Positions 14,641-23,792 are shown, counted from the first letter of the stretch. The stretch is 28,600 bases of DNA from JAWPMV01 sp038527215 (GCA_038527215.1 JBCBGC010000114.1:1-28600); one strand, 5' to 3'. Made by a program: numbers and translations. Notes: generated by a model from the sequence alone, not told the origin.

Positions 14641-16707
14641 CTAAAAATCGAGGATTTCCTGAATCTTTGCCCTCACCTTTTCCCCAGACGGAAGCATACT
14701 TTGTTCCAGCTCACTATTGAGCGGAATAGCCGGTACGTTCTCAGCGCCCAGCGTCATAACCGGCGCATCCAACTGCGTGAAGCATTTTTCCTGAATCAAT
14801 CCACTGAGGTTTCGGGCAAAAGAATTATTCACAGGCTCTTCGGTCAGGACCAGACAGCGGCTGTTTTTTCTGACCGAGGCAAAAACAGTCTCCTCATCCA
14901 GAGGAACCAGGGTACGTAAGTCTACGATTTCTACGTGGCCCGGAAAATGTTCCGCGGCCTGATGCGCCCAATGAACCCCCATACCGTAGGTAATGATGGT
15001 CATGCTTTCGCCTGAAGCTGCTTTTTCTTCTTCGGAAGCCAGGGCAATCCTGGCTTTGCCGAAGGGGAGGATATACTCCGCGTCAGGCTCGATGGTTTTG
15101 GCGCGCTTGGTGCCGGGAACTTTGGACCAATAGAGGCCTTTATGCTCAAAAATGACCACGGGATTAGGATCCTGGTAGGCCGCTTTGATGAGGCCCTTTA
15201 GGTCGGCCCCATTGCTGGGATAGGCTACCTTCAAGCCTTTGATATTGCTGACGATGGTTTCTACACTAGAAGAATGGTAAGGGCCTCCACTGCCATAGGC
15301 ACCGATGGGTACCCGTAAAATCATATTGACCGGGTACTTGCCATTGGATAGATAGCAGGAGCGACTAACTTCGGTAAATAATTGATTGAGGCCGGGAAAG
15401 ATGTAATCCGCAAATTGGACCTCTACGATAGGCTTAAAGCCTGCGGCAGACATGCCTACGGTGGAACCGATAATAAAGGCTTCCTGAATAGGCGTATTAA
15501 AAACGCGTTCGTCACCAAACTTCTGAGCCAGGGTGGCGGCTTCACGAAATACCCCTCCTAATCTTCCGCCTACATCCTGCCCATACAAAAGCACTCTGTT
15601 GTCCGCAGCCATGAGTTCCTCAATGGCATGCAAGGCTGTGTCTACCATGACCACGGGCTGTCCCCCCTGCGGTTTTCTTTCCCCCTTCTCTTGATGAACC
15701 TGGGTAGGCGCATAAATATGGTCCCATAGGTCCTGCGGACTCGGGTCTGGCGCAGCTTCAGCCTTCGCAAAATCTGCCTCTACTTGTTCGCGGGCAGCTT
15801 TCTCAATTTGCTGCAGGTCTGCTTCTTCTATCCCCAAGTCCAGCAATTGCTGGCGAAAGCGCGGAAAAGGATCACGCTGCCGGTGCTCATCCAGGTCATC
15901 CCGATACCATTCCATCCGCACACCTGAAGTATGGTGATTCAATAAAGGCACGGTGGCGTGCACCAGGAATGGCCGACGTTCCGTCCGGATGGTATGAATT
16001 ACCTCTTCCAACTGTTGGTAAGCAGCAGGAAAATCCGTCCCATCCAGGGTAATGGCTTCCAAGCCCTTAAATCCCTGGGCATATTCATAAGCATCCATGG
16101 CCCTGATTTCGCGAGCGTGGGCAGAGATGTCCCATTCATTGTCCTGAACCAGAAAGAGGATAGGTAACTGCCGTAGGGCCGCCATTTGGAAGGCTTCAGA
16201 AACTTCCCCTTCCGTAACGCAGGCGTCTCCCAAAGAACATAACACAAAAGGGGCATCACCTCTTTCATGCGGAATGCCGAGTTGCTCCTTCAATTGAACC
16301 CCCATCGCTGCACCGGCAGCAGGAATGGCCTGCATACCCGTAGCGGAAGACTGATGCGGAATCTGCACCTTATCATCCTCTCTGAGACTGGGATGGGCAT
16401 AATAGGTCCTGCCCCCGGAAAAGGGATCGTCCTTTTTGGCCAGTAATTGCAGCATCAGATGATATGGCTCCATCCCCACGCCCAACAACATGGCATCATC
16501 CCGATAGTAAGGGAAGGCAAAATCCTGGGGCTTCAATTGCATGCCGACGGCCAGTTGGATGGCCTCATGCCCTCGAGAAGTGGCGTGTACGTACTTAGAG
16601 ACTTGTTGAAAATGGGCTTCGTACCATTCGGCCAGATACTTGGCGGTGTACATCAGGCGAAAGCCTTCGAGTAAATTGGCTTGAGTTTGAGGGAGGGTAG
16701 AGAGCAT
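14641..16707 (-). CDS. Fused alpha/beta E1 subunit of a 2-oxoacid dehydrogenase (branched-chain type likely)
   Basis: 688 residues joining E1-alpha (about 1-340) and E1-beta (about 350-688). E1 decarboxylates a 2-oxoacid with thiamine diphosphate (ThDP) and passes the acyl group to lipoyl-E2. The alpha part has KYVHATSRGHEAIQLAVG, IPHQSSATGMQAIPAAGAAMG and the ThDP motif LGDACVTEGEVSEAFQMAAL ending in VQDNEWDIS. There GDA and DN replace the textbook GDG and NN, as I recall for a Bacteroidota subfamily. The beta part has QDVGGRLGGVFREAATL, NTPIQEAFIIGSTVGMSAAG, FADYIFPGLNQL, GAYGSGGPYHSSSVE and VDLRTLVPLDEETV. Fused E1 is usual for branched-chain-type enzymes in Bacteroidota; E2 and E3 are not in this window. 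An Lrp/AsnC regulator is divergent (16875), as in bkd loci. Substrate assignment is inference. Confidence 0.9.
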   Translation of the reverse strand: MLSTLPQTQANLLEGFRLMYTAKYLAEWYEAHFQQVSKYVHATSRGHEAIQLAVGMQLKPQDFAFPYYRDDAMLLGVGMEPYHLMLQLLAKKDDPFSGGRTYYAHPSLREDDKVQIPHQSSATGMQAIPAAGAAMGVQLKEQLGIPHERGDAPFVLCSLGDACVTEGEVSEAFQMAALRQLPILFLVQDNEWDISAHAREIRAMDAYEYAQGFKGLEAITLDGTDFPAAYQQLEEVIHTIRTERRPFLVHATVPLLNHHTSGVRMEWYRDDLDEHRQRDPFPRFRQQLLDLGIEEADLQQIEKAAREQVEADFAKAEAAPDPSPQDLWDHIYAPTQVHQEKGERKPQGGQPVVMVDTALHAIEELMAADNRVLLYGQDVGGRLGGVFREAATLAQKFGDERVFNTPIQEAFIIGSTVGMSAAGFKPIVEVQFADYIFPGLNQLFTEVSRSCYLSNGKYPVNMILRVPIGAYGSGGPYHSSSVETIVSNIKGLKVAYPSNGADLKGLIKAAYQDPNPVVIFEHKGLYWSKVPGTKRAKTIEPDAEYILPFGKARIALASEEEKAASGESMTIITYGMGVHWAHQAAEHFPGHVEIVDLRTLVPLDEETVFASVRKNSRCLVLTEEPVNNSFARNLSGLIQEKCFTQLDAPVMTLGAENVPAIPLNSELEQSMLPSGEKVRAKIQEILDF

Positions 16708-16720
16708 ACTTCGAATAGAA

Positions 16721-16762
16721 ATTTTATCTAAGAAATATACCCAAAATTGCCCATTTTATCTA
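16721..16762. promoter_or_regulatory. Direct repeats in the E1/Lrp divergent promoter region
   Basis: ATTTTATCTA occurs at 16721-16730 and again at 16753-16762, with starts 32 bp apart (about three helical turns, so on one DNA face). ATTATTCTT also occurs at 16784-16792 and 16856-16864. The whole 167-bp region between the E1 start (16707) and Lrp start (16875) is very AT-rich. Same-face repeats suit binding by an Lrp-type octamer, so these are candidate operators. Confidence 0.35.
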
Positions 16763-16874
16763 TATTTTTAGCCAATTCAGATGATTATTCTTCAAGATGC
16801 ACAATCTTTAGTTTTTTATCCTAAACCACTCTCCTAATCGCCCCTGAATCAGAAAATTATTCTTAGCCTCACTT

Positions 16875-17330
16875 ATGAAATTAGATGCAACCGATCACAA
16901 AATCCTGGAACTCCTCCAGCAAGATGGCCGCATGACCGTCAAAGAGATTTCCTCTCATCTGCACTTATCCTCTACCCCAATTTTTGAGCGGATCAAAAAA
17001 CTAGAGCGGGCCGGAATCATTGACCATTACACCGTGGTCCTGAATCAGGAAAAGCTAGGGCGCAAGCTGCACGCCTTTGCCCATATTTCTCTCAAAGACC
17101 ACTCAAAAACGCTGGTAGCCAACTTTGTGGAGCAGATCATGTCCTTCGAAGCGGTCCGGGAGTGTCACTATGTTACAGGGGCCTCTGATTTTATCATCAG
17201 CATTTGGGTAGATGATATGGAAGAATACAAGGAATTCGTGATGGAGCGGCTTTTTGAGGTACCCAACATCGGTAAAGTAGAATCCTATTTATCCCTGACA
17301 GTAGAGCGGAAAAAGGGGCGGCAGATGTAG
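16875..17330 (+). CDS. Lrp/AsnC-family transcriptional regulator
   Basis: 151 residues from ATG 16875. The N-terminal winged helix-turn-helix is LDATDHKILELLQQDGRMTV, KEISSHLHLSSTPIFERIKKLERAGII (about 3-50). The C-terminal RAM effector domain is LGRKLHAFAHISLKDHSKTL, FVEQIMSFEAVRECHYVTGASDFIISIWVDDMEEYKEFV. Such proteins form dimers to octamers, bend DNA and sense amino acids. The gene is divergent from the fused E1, matching the Pseudomonas arrangement in which the Lrp homologue BkdR activates the branched-chain keto acid dehydrogenase operon. A BkdR-like role is a reasonable inference, but the ligand cannot be read from the sequence. It is followed 46 bp later by the DUF1697 gene. Confidence 0.93.
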   Translation: MKLDATDHKILELLQQDGRMTVKEISSHLHLSSTPIFERIKKLERAGIIDHYTVVLNQEKLGRKLHAFAHISLKDHSKTLVANFVEQIMSFEAVRECHYVTGASDFIISIWVDDMEEYKEFVMERLFEVPNIGKVESYLSLTVERKKGRQM

Positions 17331-17376
17331 CGCAATGAGGTTGAAGAAATGACCAGAGAAGGCGATATTTACCTTT

Positions 17377-17922
17377 ATGCAAACCTACATCGCTCTGCTA
17401 CGCGGCATCAACGTAAGCGGACAGAAAAAAATCAAGATGGCCACCCTCCGGGAGCAATTGGCTGCTATCGGATTGAAAGAAGTAAAGACCTATATCCAAA
17501 GTGGAAATATTCTCTTTCGGGATGCGGACAAAAGCAATCAGCATTGGGAACAACTGATCCATGATATGTTGCTCAAGGAATATGGTTTTGAAGTGCCCGT
17601 GATGGTAAGGCGGCCGGAAGACTTTAGCTGGGCCATTGAACACAATCCCTTTTTTCCAGAAAAAGACCCCAAGCGGCTCTATATCACTTTCCTGGATGCC
17701 GTACCTGAACCGGAAAAAGTCGCCGCCTTGCAAGCGGTAGATTATCAGCCAGAGGAATATACCATTGAGGGACAGGTAGTCTTTTTCTTTTCCCCATCTG
17801 GCTATGGACGGGCGAAGATGAACAACAATTTTTTTGAGAAAAAACTCAAAGTAGCCGCCACCACGCGTAACTGGCGCAGCGTGAATATCCTGCGGGATAT
17901 GGCTTCGGAATATGACACCTAA
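17377..17922 (+). CDS. DUF1697 family protein
   Basis: 181 residues from ATG 17377. The family opening is clear: TYIALLRGINVSGQKKIKMATLREQLAAIGLKEVKTYIQSGNI at 3-45, where LLRGINV(S/G)G and the YIQSGN(I/V)F strand are the hallmarks. Later features are NPFFPEKDPKRLYITFLD and the C-terminal NNNFFEKKLKVAATTRNWRSVNIL. The family is common in bacteria, soluble, and of unknown function. There is no signal peptide. The MmcQ/YjbR-like gene begins 5 bp after its stop, so the two are probably one transcript, perhaps with the Lrp gene. Confidence 0.92.
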   Translation: MQTYIALLRGINVSGQKKIKMATLREQLAAIGLKEVKTYIQSGNILFRDADKSNQHWEQLIHDMLLKEYGFEVPVMVRRPEDFSWAIEHNPFFPEKDPKRLYITFLDAVPEPEKVAALQAVDYQPEEYTIEGQVVFFFSPSGYGRAKMNNNFFEKKLKVAATTRNWRSVNILRDMASEYDT

Positions 17923-17927
17923 AGATT

Positions 17928-18272
17928 ATGGTTAGTCTGGAACACTTTCGAAAACTGGCGCTCAGCCTACCCGAAGCCACCGAAGAACCCCATTTTGAAA
18001 AAAGCTCTTTTCGGGTGAGGAAAAAGATATTTGCTACGGCAGAAACCACCTCTTCTCTGGTGGTCGTAAAATTGAGTCCGCTGGATCAGTCGGTTTTTTG
18101 TGCCCAGGAAGGAGGGGCTATTATACCGGTAAAAGGAGCCTGGGGAAAAAAAGGCTGGACGCATGCCGATCTCAGTCTGATTCATCCGGATTTATTGGAA
18201 GATTTACTGATTACGGCTTATGTGACCGTAGCTCCCAAAAAGCTGGGAGCCCTGGTCCGTCCGCCCTCCTAA
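17928..18272 (+). CDS. MmcQ/YjbR family protein
   Basis: 114 residues from ATG 17928. Family features are LEHFRKLALSLPEATEEPHF followed by KSSFRVRKKIFATAE, then VVVKLSPLDQSVFCAQEGGAIIPV, KGAWGKKGWTHADLSLIH, and LEDLLITAYVTVAPKKL. This is the small CyaY-like or 'double wing' fold with proposed DNA binding; no reaction is known. It follows the DUF1697 gene by only 5 bp, suggesting one operon. Conserved G(A)WG..GW residues are present and the length is normal. Confidence 0.88.
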   Translation: MVSLEHFRKLALSLPEATEEPHFEKSSFRVRKKIFATAETTSSLVVVKLSPLDQSVFCAQEGGAIIPVKGAWGKKGWTHADLSLIHPDLLEDLLITAYVTVAPKKLGALVRPPS

Positions 18273-18338
18273 TTTCCTTTTGCATAGGAAGGAAATGGCC
18301 CCTAGTTTTGAAAGAATAAATCCACCCAATCTTTCAAC

Positions 18339-19292
18339 ATGGCCACCACTTCTATCAATTATCAACAAGCATTGCTGGATTGTCAGGCCCGTATCAAGCC
18401 CTACATCCATCGCACGCCTATTCTTAACTCTACCCAGTTGAATGCCCTTTCCGGGGCGGAGGTATTTTTCAAATGTGAGAACTTTCAACGCATGGGCGCC
18501 TTCAAGATGCGGGGGGGAGCCAACGCCATCCTACAACTTACCGATGTCCAACGGGCCAAAGGGGTGGTAACTCATTCCTCCGGGAACTTTGCCCAGGCCA
18601 TCGCCCTTTCGGCCCGCAGCATCGGCGTTAAGGCCTATATCGTGATGCCTTCTTCGGCTCCTCAGGTCAAGGTAGAAGCGGTAAAAGGCTACGGGGGAGA
18701 AGTGATTATTTGTGAGCCCACCATTGAAGCTCGGGAAGCCACGGCCAAGCAAATAGAAGTAGAAAAAGGCGCAACCTTTCTGCATCCATCCAATGACATA
18801 GATGTCATCATTGGCCAAGGGACGGCAGCTTTGGAGCTATTGCAAGACCTACCGGACCTCGAGGTCATCATGGCGCCCGTAGGAGGGGGAGGCCTGATCG
18901 CTGGTTCCGCCCTGGCAGCCCGCTTTTTCGGGAATGACTGTGTTACCTATGGGGGGGAGCCCTTTGCGGTGGATGATGCCTGGCGCTCCTTGCAAAGTGG
19001 CAAGATCGAGATGAACACTTCTACCGATACCATTGCCGATGGGCTGCGCACCCACCTGGGGCATCATAATTTTCCGATCATCCAGGAGTATGTGAAAGAT
19101 ATCATCCGGGTGGAAGAGGAAGAAATCATCCACGCTATGCGCCTGATTTGGGAACGGATGAAAATTATCATTGAGCCTTCCTGTGCCGTTCCTTTTGCTG
19201 CTTTGTTGCGAGAAAAATCCCTGTTTTCGGGTAAAAAAATCGGCATTGTACTCTCAGGCGGAAACGTGGATTTAGGGAAGCTTCCTTTTTAA
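18339..19292 (+). CDS. Threonine/serine dehydratase-like PLP enzyme (or serine racemase)
   Basis: 317 residues from ATG 18339. It belongs to the fold-type II pyridoxal-phosphate family. The PLP Schiff-base lysine is K56 in FQRMGAFKMRGGANA. The substrate loop is HSSGNFAQA (80-87), with Phe84 where His is usual (SGNHAQ). The phosphate-binding glycine loop is VGGGGLIAG (181-189), and IIEPSCAVPFAALL and VLSGGNVDL close the active site. There is no C-terminal ACT domain, so it is not the long isoleucine-regulated IlvA; the length fits catabolic threonine ammonia-lyase, serine racemase or hydroxyaspartate dehydratase. It produces a 2-oxoacid (2-oxobutyrate or pyruvate) if it is a dehydratase. That would suit the nearby 2-oxoacid dehydrogenase E1, but this link is only contextual. 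It starts 66 bp after the previous gene. Confidence 0.9.
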   Translation: MATTSINYQQALLDCQARIKPYIHRTPILNSTQLNALSGAEVFFKCENFQRMGAFKMRGGANAILQLTDVQRAKGVVTHSSGNFAQAIALSARSIGVKAYIVMPSSAPQVKVEAVKGYGGEVIICEPTIEAREATAKQIEVEKGATFLHPSNDIDVIIGQGTAALELLQDLPDLEVIMAPVGGGGLIAGSALAARFFGNDCVTYGGEPFAVDDAWRSLQSGKIEMNTSTDTIADGLRTHLGHHNFPIIQEYVKDIIRVEEEEIIHAMRLIWERMKIIIEPSCAVPFAALLREKSLFSGKKIGIVLSGGNVDLGKLPF

Positions 19293-19409
19293 AAAAACTT
19301 GTAGGCTTTTTAGGAGTTTACCTGTCACCTATACGTCAATCTTGCTAAAATTATAGTGAGAAGTTGTGACCTTATGGTTACGTGGACTTTCGTACGAATA
19401 ACTGATTCT

Positions 19410-22400
19410 ATGCAAACTACTACCCTCAGAATGGGGAAGCTCATGCCTTTTTTGGTATGTATGCTCCTCTCCCTTTTTCCCTATCTCTCTCAAGCACAAA
19501 CAGACTACACCCCCCTGATCCAAACCTATCTGCAAGATCAAGCAGATGAGGGCGGCTTTCAGGCCAGTGATCTCATGAATTGGGTCATTACCGATCAATT
19601 CAACACCCGGCACAATGGCCTTACCCATGTCCACATCCGGCAAAGCCACCAGGGCATTGAGGTCTTTCACGGCGTAGCCAATTTTACTATTCGCAATGGA
19701 CAAGTGGTCCATATGGCGGATCGCTTAGAAAGAAACATTGGCCAGCGAGTCCAGCAAAGCAGTCCAGGTTTAAATCCTGCCCAGGCCATCCTCGCAGCTG
19801 CCCAGGCCCTGGAATTACCCCAGCCGCAAGGAGTTACTCAACTGAACAATCCCTCCCTTCATACTTACCTTTTTTCCAAAGGCCAGTTATCAGCAGAAGA
19901 TATCCCGGTCAAACTGATGTACTTTCCCGGACCAGAAGGTCAGATTCATCTGGTGTGGGATGTCTCCATTTACCAGAAGGATCACCAACACTGGTGGAGC
20001 GTGCGGGTAGATGCCCAAAGCGGCAAGCTGTGGGACAAGATTGACTGGGTTACCCACTGTAATTTCCCTGGTCATTCTCATAAACCCCATCGGCATACCC
20101 ATGCCATGCCGCTCGCCAAAAGCCATCAAGTGATGGCCGGGGATCAATATCGGGTGTATCCTTATTATACCGAAAGCCCTAACCACGGCCCACGGGTCCT
20201 GGTGATCGACCCTGCGGATTCGATTGCTTCTCCCTTTGGCTGGCATGATACCAATGGGCAGACAGGGGCAGAGTTCACCATTACCCGTGGCAATAATGTC
20301 TATGCCAGTGAAGACCGGGATGCGAATAACGTCCCTGGTTTCAGCCCGGATGGGGGCGCAAACCTGGATTTTGATTTTGCCCTCAACCTAAATCAACCGC
20401 CTGCCAACTACGAGGATGTAGCGGTGACGAATCTGTTCTACATGAACAATGTCATGCATGACATGTGGTACCAGTATGGTTTTGATGAGCAGGCGGGCAA
20501 CTTTCAAGTCAATAACTACGGCAATGGCGGCGTAGGCAGTGATGAGGTCAACGCGGACGCCCAGGACGGAGGGGGTACCAATAACGCGAACTTCGGCACC
20601 CCACCTGACGGTTCCAATCCTCGGATGCAGATGTTCTTATGGACGGGGGCAGGAGCTGTACAGGCTTTATCGATTAATCCGCCTAGCACCATTGCCGGGG
20701 CTTATAGCACGACGGGGGCCACTTTTGGTCCGGGCCTACCAGCTACTGCCCTTACCGCAGATATTGTGATCGTTAATGACGGGGCCGGGGCGGATCCGGA
20801 GGATGCTTGTGACCCCATCCTGAATGGGGCAGCCGTGAATGGTAAAATCGCCCTAATCAACCGGGGGAATTGCAACTTTGTCAACAAGGTGCAAGAGGCC
20901 CAGAACGCCGGAGCAGTAGCGGTAATTATCGTCAACAATAATGCAGGCGCTCCTATTACCATGAACGGTACTTCCACCACCATCACCATTCCCTCCATCA
21001 TGATTTCTCAGGCGGATGGAAACCTGATTAAAGCGCAAATCAATGCGAATAATACAGTGAATGCCACCATCCAAAATCCAGCTGGGGCAAACTTCGATCG
21101 GGATGGCGACTTTGACAATGTGATCATTGCGCACGAATACGGACATGGCATCTCTATTCGGCTTACTGGAGGCCCTTCGACCAGTGGCTGTCTGAGCAAT
21201 GCCGAGCAAATGGGCGAAGGTTGGAGTGATTATTTTGGGATCATGATGACCCTGGATACCAATATGCTGGACCGGGGCATTGGGACTTTTGCAGTAGGCC
21301 AGTCCACTACAGGTAACGGAATTCGGCCTGCCAGATACTCTCCTGATTCCACCATCAACGATTTCACCTACGCTGCTACCAACAACGTAGGGGCCATCTC
21401 TCAACCACATGGGATCGGCTTTGTATGGTGTACCATGCTGTGGGATCTAAGTCTTGCCTTGATCGATAAATATGGCTATGATCCAGACCTTTACTATGGC
21501 ACCGGTGGCAATAACATCGCTATGCAATTGGTGATTGACGGCATCAAACTCCAACCCTGTAGTCCAGGCTTCGTGGATGGTCGTGACGCTATCATCCTGG
21601 CCGACCAGATCAACAATGGCGGGGCCAATGAATGCCTTATTTGGGAAGTATTTGCCAAACGAGGACTAGGCTTTAGTGCTGACCAAGGAAGCAGCAATAG
21701 TCGCACCGATCAGGTGGAGGCTTTTGACCTGCCTAACCAATGCATGATTCCTACCCTTCCCCCTATTGCCGCTTTTGCCCTTGATGACGGAGTTGGCTGT
21801 GGAGACGAAATTTTCTTTACAGATCAAAGTACCCAAATAGCCCAAAGCTGGTTCTGGGATTTTGGGGACGGTACTACTGACACCCTGCAAAATCCTTCTC
21901 ACCTCTACCTGAGCGGTGGGGTCTATACCGTAACCCTGATTGTCAGCAATATCCTGGGGTCGGATACCGTCAGTCAGACGGTGGCCATTAGTCTTCCGCC
22001 TGCACCTATTGTGAATGATACCTTAACCTGTCCTGGCACCTCGACGGTATTGAGTGCAGCTTCCCCCGGCATCTATAGCTGGTACGACCTCAACAATGTG
22101 CTGCTGGATACGGGACAGTTTTTCCAAACCCCAGTCATCAATGGCCCTACTTCCTTTATCGTGGGAGAAGAAATTCCTTCGCCGATTCAGTTTGGCGGTC
22201 CGGTTAATGGCAGTATTGGCCCAGGTGGGTATCACAACACCGGCTTTACGGGCACCATCAACTTTACCGCTTTTAGCAAATTCACGCTGATTTCGGTCTG
22301 GGTAGATGCGGGTTCTGCAGGGACCAGAACCATCTTCCTATGGAATGGAGAAAATGCCAGCGGCTCCGTAGTGGACCAGGTAACCGTCAATATTCCAAGC

Positions 22401-23789
22401 GGTCCGCAGAGGGTTCAGCTGAACCTCGAAATCCCTGGTCCCGGTACGTACAGTGTAGGGGGAACCTCCATTAATTTATTCCGAAACAGCTCTGGTGCCA
22501 ATTATCCCTATCAAGTCGCTGGGGTATTTAGCATGATCAGTTCTTCTGCTACGACCAACCCCCAGGCATTTTATTACTACCTATATGATTGGGAAGTGCA
22601 AGGTCCATCTTGTCCTTCTGAGCGCGATACCGTGGTGGTAAATTTGGCTGACCCCAGCTTTGTTTCTACTTACGATAGCACCAACGGGAATTATACCTTT
22701 ACGCCCAATACGCCCCTTTCTGGCAACTGGCTTTGGGACTTTGGCGATGGTACCACCTCTACCGATCCTAATCCGGTCTATAATTATGGCGCCATTGGTA
22801 ATTTCATCGTCAGCCTGACGATTGATGGCATTTGTAGCTCCCAGGATACGGTCTTTGTGGACTGTAACGCGGCTTTCGAAGCCTTGTATGACAGTACCAC
22901 GGGTGTCTTTACGTTCAATGATCTTTCGATTGGCTCTTATAGTTGGAACTGGGACTTTGGGGATGGAACCACCGCTCAAAACCAGACCGGCGTCCATACC
23001 TACAACAGCCTCGGAACCTTCCCGGTAACCCTAACCATCAATGGGCTTTGTAGCATCACCGATTCGGTTACGGTAAGTTGCGATGCGCTCTTTGAATCGG
23101 TGTACGACAGTACTTCCGGGGAATTCACCTTCAATGACCTTTCTCAGGGTGCCTATAACTGGACCTGGGACTTTGGGGATGGCACGGGAACGCAAACCCA
23201 AGCTGCCGCTCACACCTATACCAGCCTGGGTACCTTTGTGGTTACCTTAACGGTCAATGGTCTATGTAGCTTCACCGATACGGTCACCTTCAGTTGCGAC
23301 GCCAATTTCAGCGTGGCCTTCGATAGCCTGACCAATGAGTTCTCCTTCACGGACCTGTCCCAAGGTTCCTACAGTTGGTTGTGGGACTTTGGAGATGGCA
23401 CCACCTCCACCTTGCAGAACCCCACCCATACCTATGCGGTGCAGGGGAGTTATCCGGTGAGTCTGACGGTGAATGGGCTATGTGATTTGCAGGATACCGT
23501 GGCCTATGAGCGCACCAATACTTCGATTGGGTCGCTGGCGGAAAACCTTTCCGTCGTCCTGCAGCCCAATCCCGCAGACGAAGAAGTCTGGCTGGTGCTG
23601 AGCCGGGCGTTGTCCCATGAGGTGAGCATGACCTTGTACAACCTGGAAGGTCAGCGCGTACTGGACAGTCAACTACTCCCAGGTGAAACCCGTAGGAAGT
23701 TGGACATCCAATCCCTGGCCGAAGGCATTTATTATCTACACCTGAGACAGGGCCAAAACTGGCAAAGTCTCAAACTGCGCGTGGAATAA
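19410..23789 (+). CDS. Secreted M36-family (fungalysin-like) metallopeptidase with PA, PKD and T9SS domains
   Basis: 1459 residues from ATG 19410; upstream in-frame GTG 19356 and ATG 19374 would spoil the signal peptide (KLMPFLVCMLLSLFPYLSQA, cleaved before QTDY). Residues 30-190 are an FTP-type propeptide. The M36 catalytic region (about 240-780) has the zinc site HEYGH at 575-579 and Glu603 in MGEGWSDYFG, plus NVMHDMWYQYGFDEQAGNFQ. A PA domain is inserted at about 448-553 (GKIALINRGNCNFVNKVQ). There are five PKD domains, each with WDFGDG: one near 785-870, then four in tandem at about 1081-1368. Between them lies a beta-rich segment with Ig-like and sandwich character. The C-terminus is a T9SS sorting domain (LQPNPADEEVWLVL, LYNLEGQRVL, LAEGIYYLHL). 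It likely digests external protein for nutrition. Neighbours give no further hint. Confidence 0.94.
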   Translation: MQTTTLRMGKLMPFLVCMLLSLFPYLSQAQTDYTPLIQTYLQDQADEGGFQASDLMNWVITDQFNTRHNGLTHVHIRQSHQGIEVFHGVANFTIRNGQVVHMADRLERNIGQRVQQSSPGLNPAQAILAAAQALELPQPQGVTQLNNPSLHTYLFSKGQLSAEDIPVKLMYFPGPEGQIHLVWDVSIYQKDHQHWWSVRVDAQSGKLWDKIDWVTHCNFPGHSHKPHRHTHAMPLAKSHQVMAGDQYRVYPYYTESPNHGPRVLVIDPADSIASPFGWHDTNGQTGAEFTITRGNNVYASEDRDANNVPGFSPDGGANLDFDFALNLNQPPANYEDVAVTNLFYMNNVMHDMWYQYGFDEQAGNFQVNNYGNGGVGSDEVNADAQDGGGTNNANFGTPPDGSNPRMQMFLWTGAGAVQALSINPPSTIAGAYSTTGATFGPGLPATALTADIVIVNDGAGADPEDACDPILNGAAVNGKIALINRGNCNFVNKVQEAQNAGAVAVIIVNNNAGAPITMNGTSTTITIPSIMISQADGNLIKAQINANNTVNATIQNPAGANFDRDGDFDNVIIAHEYGHGISIRLTGGPSTSGCLSNAEQMGEGWSDYFGIMMTLDTNMLDRGIGTFAVGQSTTGNGIRPARYSPDSTINDFTYAATNNVGAISQPHGIGFVWCTMLWDLSLALIDKYGYDPDLYYGTGGNNIAMQLVIDGIKLQPCSPGFVDGRDAIILADQINNGGANECLIWEVFAKRGLGFSADQGSSNSRTDQVEAFDLPNQCMIPTLPPIAAFALDDGVGCGDEIFFTDQSTQIAQSWFWDFGDGTTDTLQNPSHLYLSGGVYTVTLIVSNILGSDTVSQTVAISLPPAPIVNDTLTCPGTSTVLSAASPGIYSWYDLNNVLLDTGQFFQTPVINGPTSFIVGEEIPSPIQFGGPVNGSIGPGGYHNTGFTGTINFTAFSKFTLISVWVDAGSAGTRTIFLWNGENASGSVVDQVTVNIPSGPQRVQLNLEIPGPGTYSVGGTSINLFRNSSGANYPYQVAGVFSMISSSATTNPQAFYYYLYDWEVQGPSCPSERDTVVVNLADPSFVSTYDSTNGNYTFTPNTPLSGNWLWDFGDGTTSTDPNPVYNYGAIGNFIVSLTIDGICSSQDTVFVDCNAAFEALYDSTTGVFTFNDLSIGSYSWNWDFGDGTTAQNQTGVHTYNSLGTFPVTLTINGLCSITDSVTVSCDALFESVYDSTSGEFTFNDLSQGAYNWTWDFGDGTGTQTQAAAHTYTSLGTFVVTLTVNGLCSFTDTVTFSCDANFSVAFDSLTNEFSFTDLSQGSYSWLWDFGDGTTSTLQNPTHTYAVQGSYPVSLTVNGLCDLQDTVAYERTNTSIGSLAENLSVVLQPNPADEEVWLVLSRALSHEVSMTLYNLEGQRVLDSQLLPGETRRKLDIQSLAEGIYYLHLRQGQNWQSLKLRVE
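22650..23513 (+). repeat. Four tandem PKD-coding repeats of exactly 216 bp
   Basis: The Trp codon of WDFGDG lies at 22734, 22950, 23166 and 23382, and the Asp codon of the 'YDS/FDS' opening at 22674, 22890, 23106 and 23322, always 216 bp (72 codons) apart. Each unit reads roughly Y/FDS...FTFNDLS.GSY.W.WDFGDGT...HTY...G.F.VTLT.NGLC...DTV. The copies are similar but not identical, so they are diverged duplications. Unit edges are approximate. Confidence 0.85.
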
Positions 23790-23792
23790 GCC

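Noticed and set aside
14615..14641. Hairpin plus T-rich stretch after the E1 stop on the minus strand
   Set aside because: The palindrome CCAGG-A-CCTGG has too small a loop, the alternative AGGT/ACCT stem is only four pairs, and the T-run is broken by a G, so a terminator is not well supported.
22650..23513. Tandem 216-bp repeats as a possible satellite or CRISPR array
   Set aside because: The repeats are in frame and encode PKD domains with WDFGDG motifs; there are no spacers.
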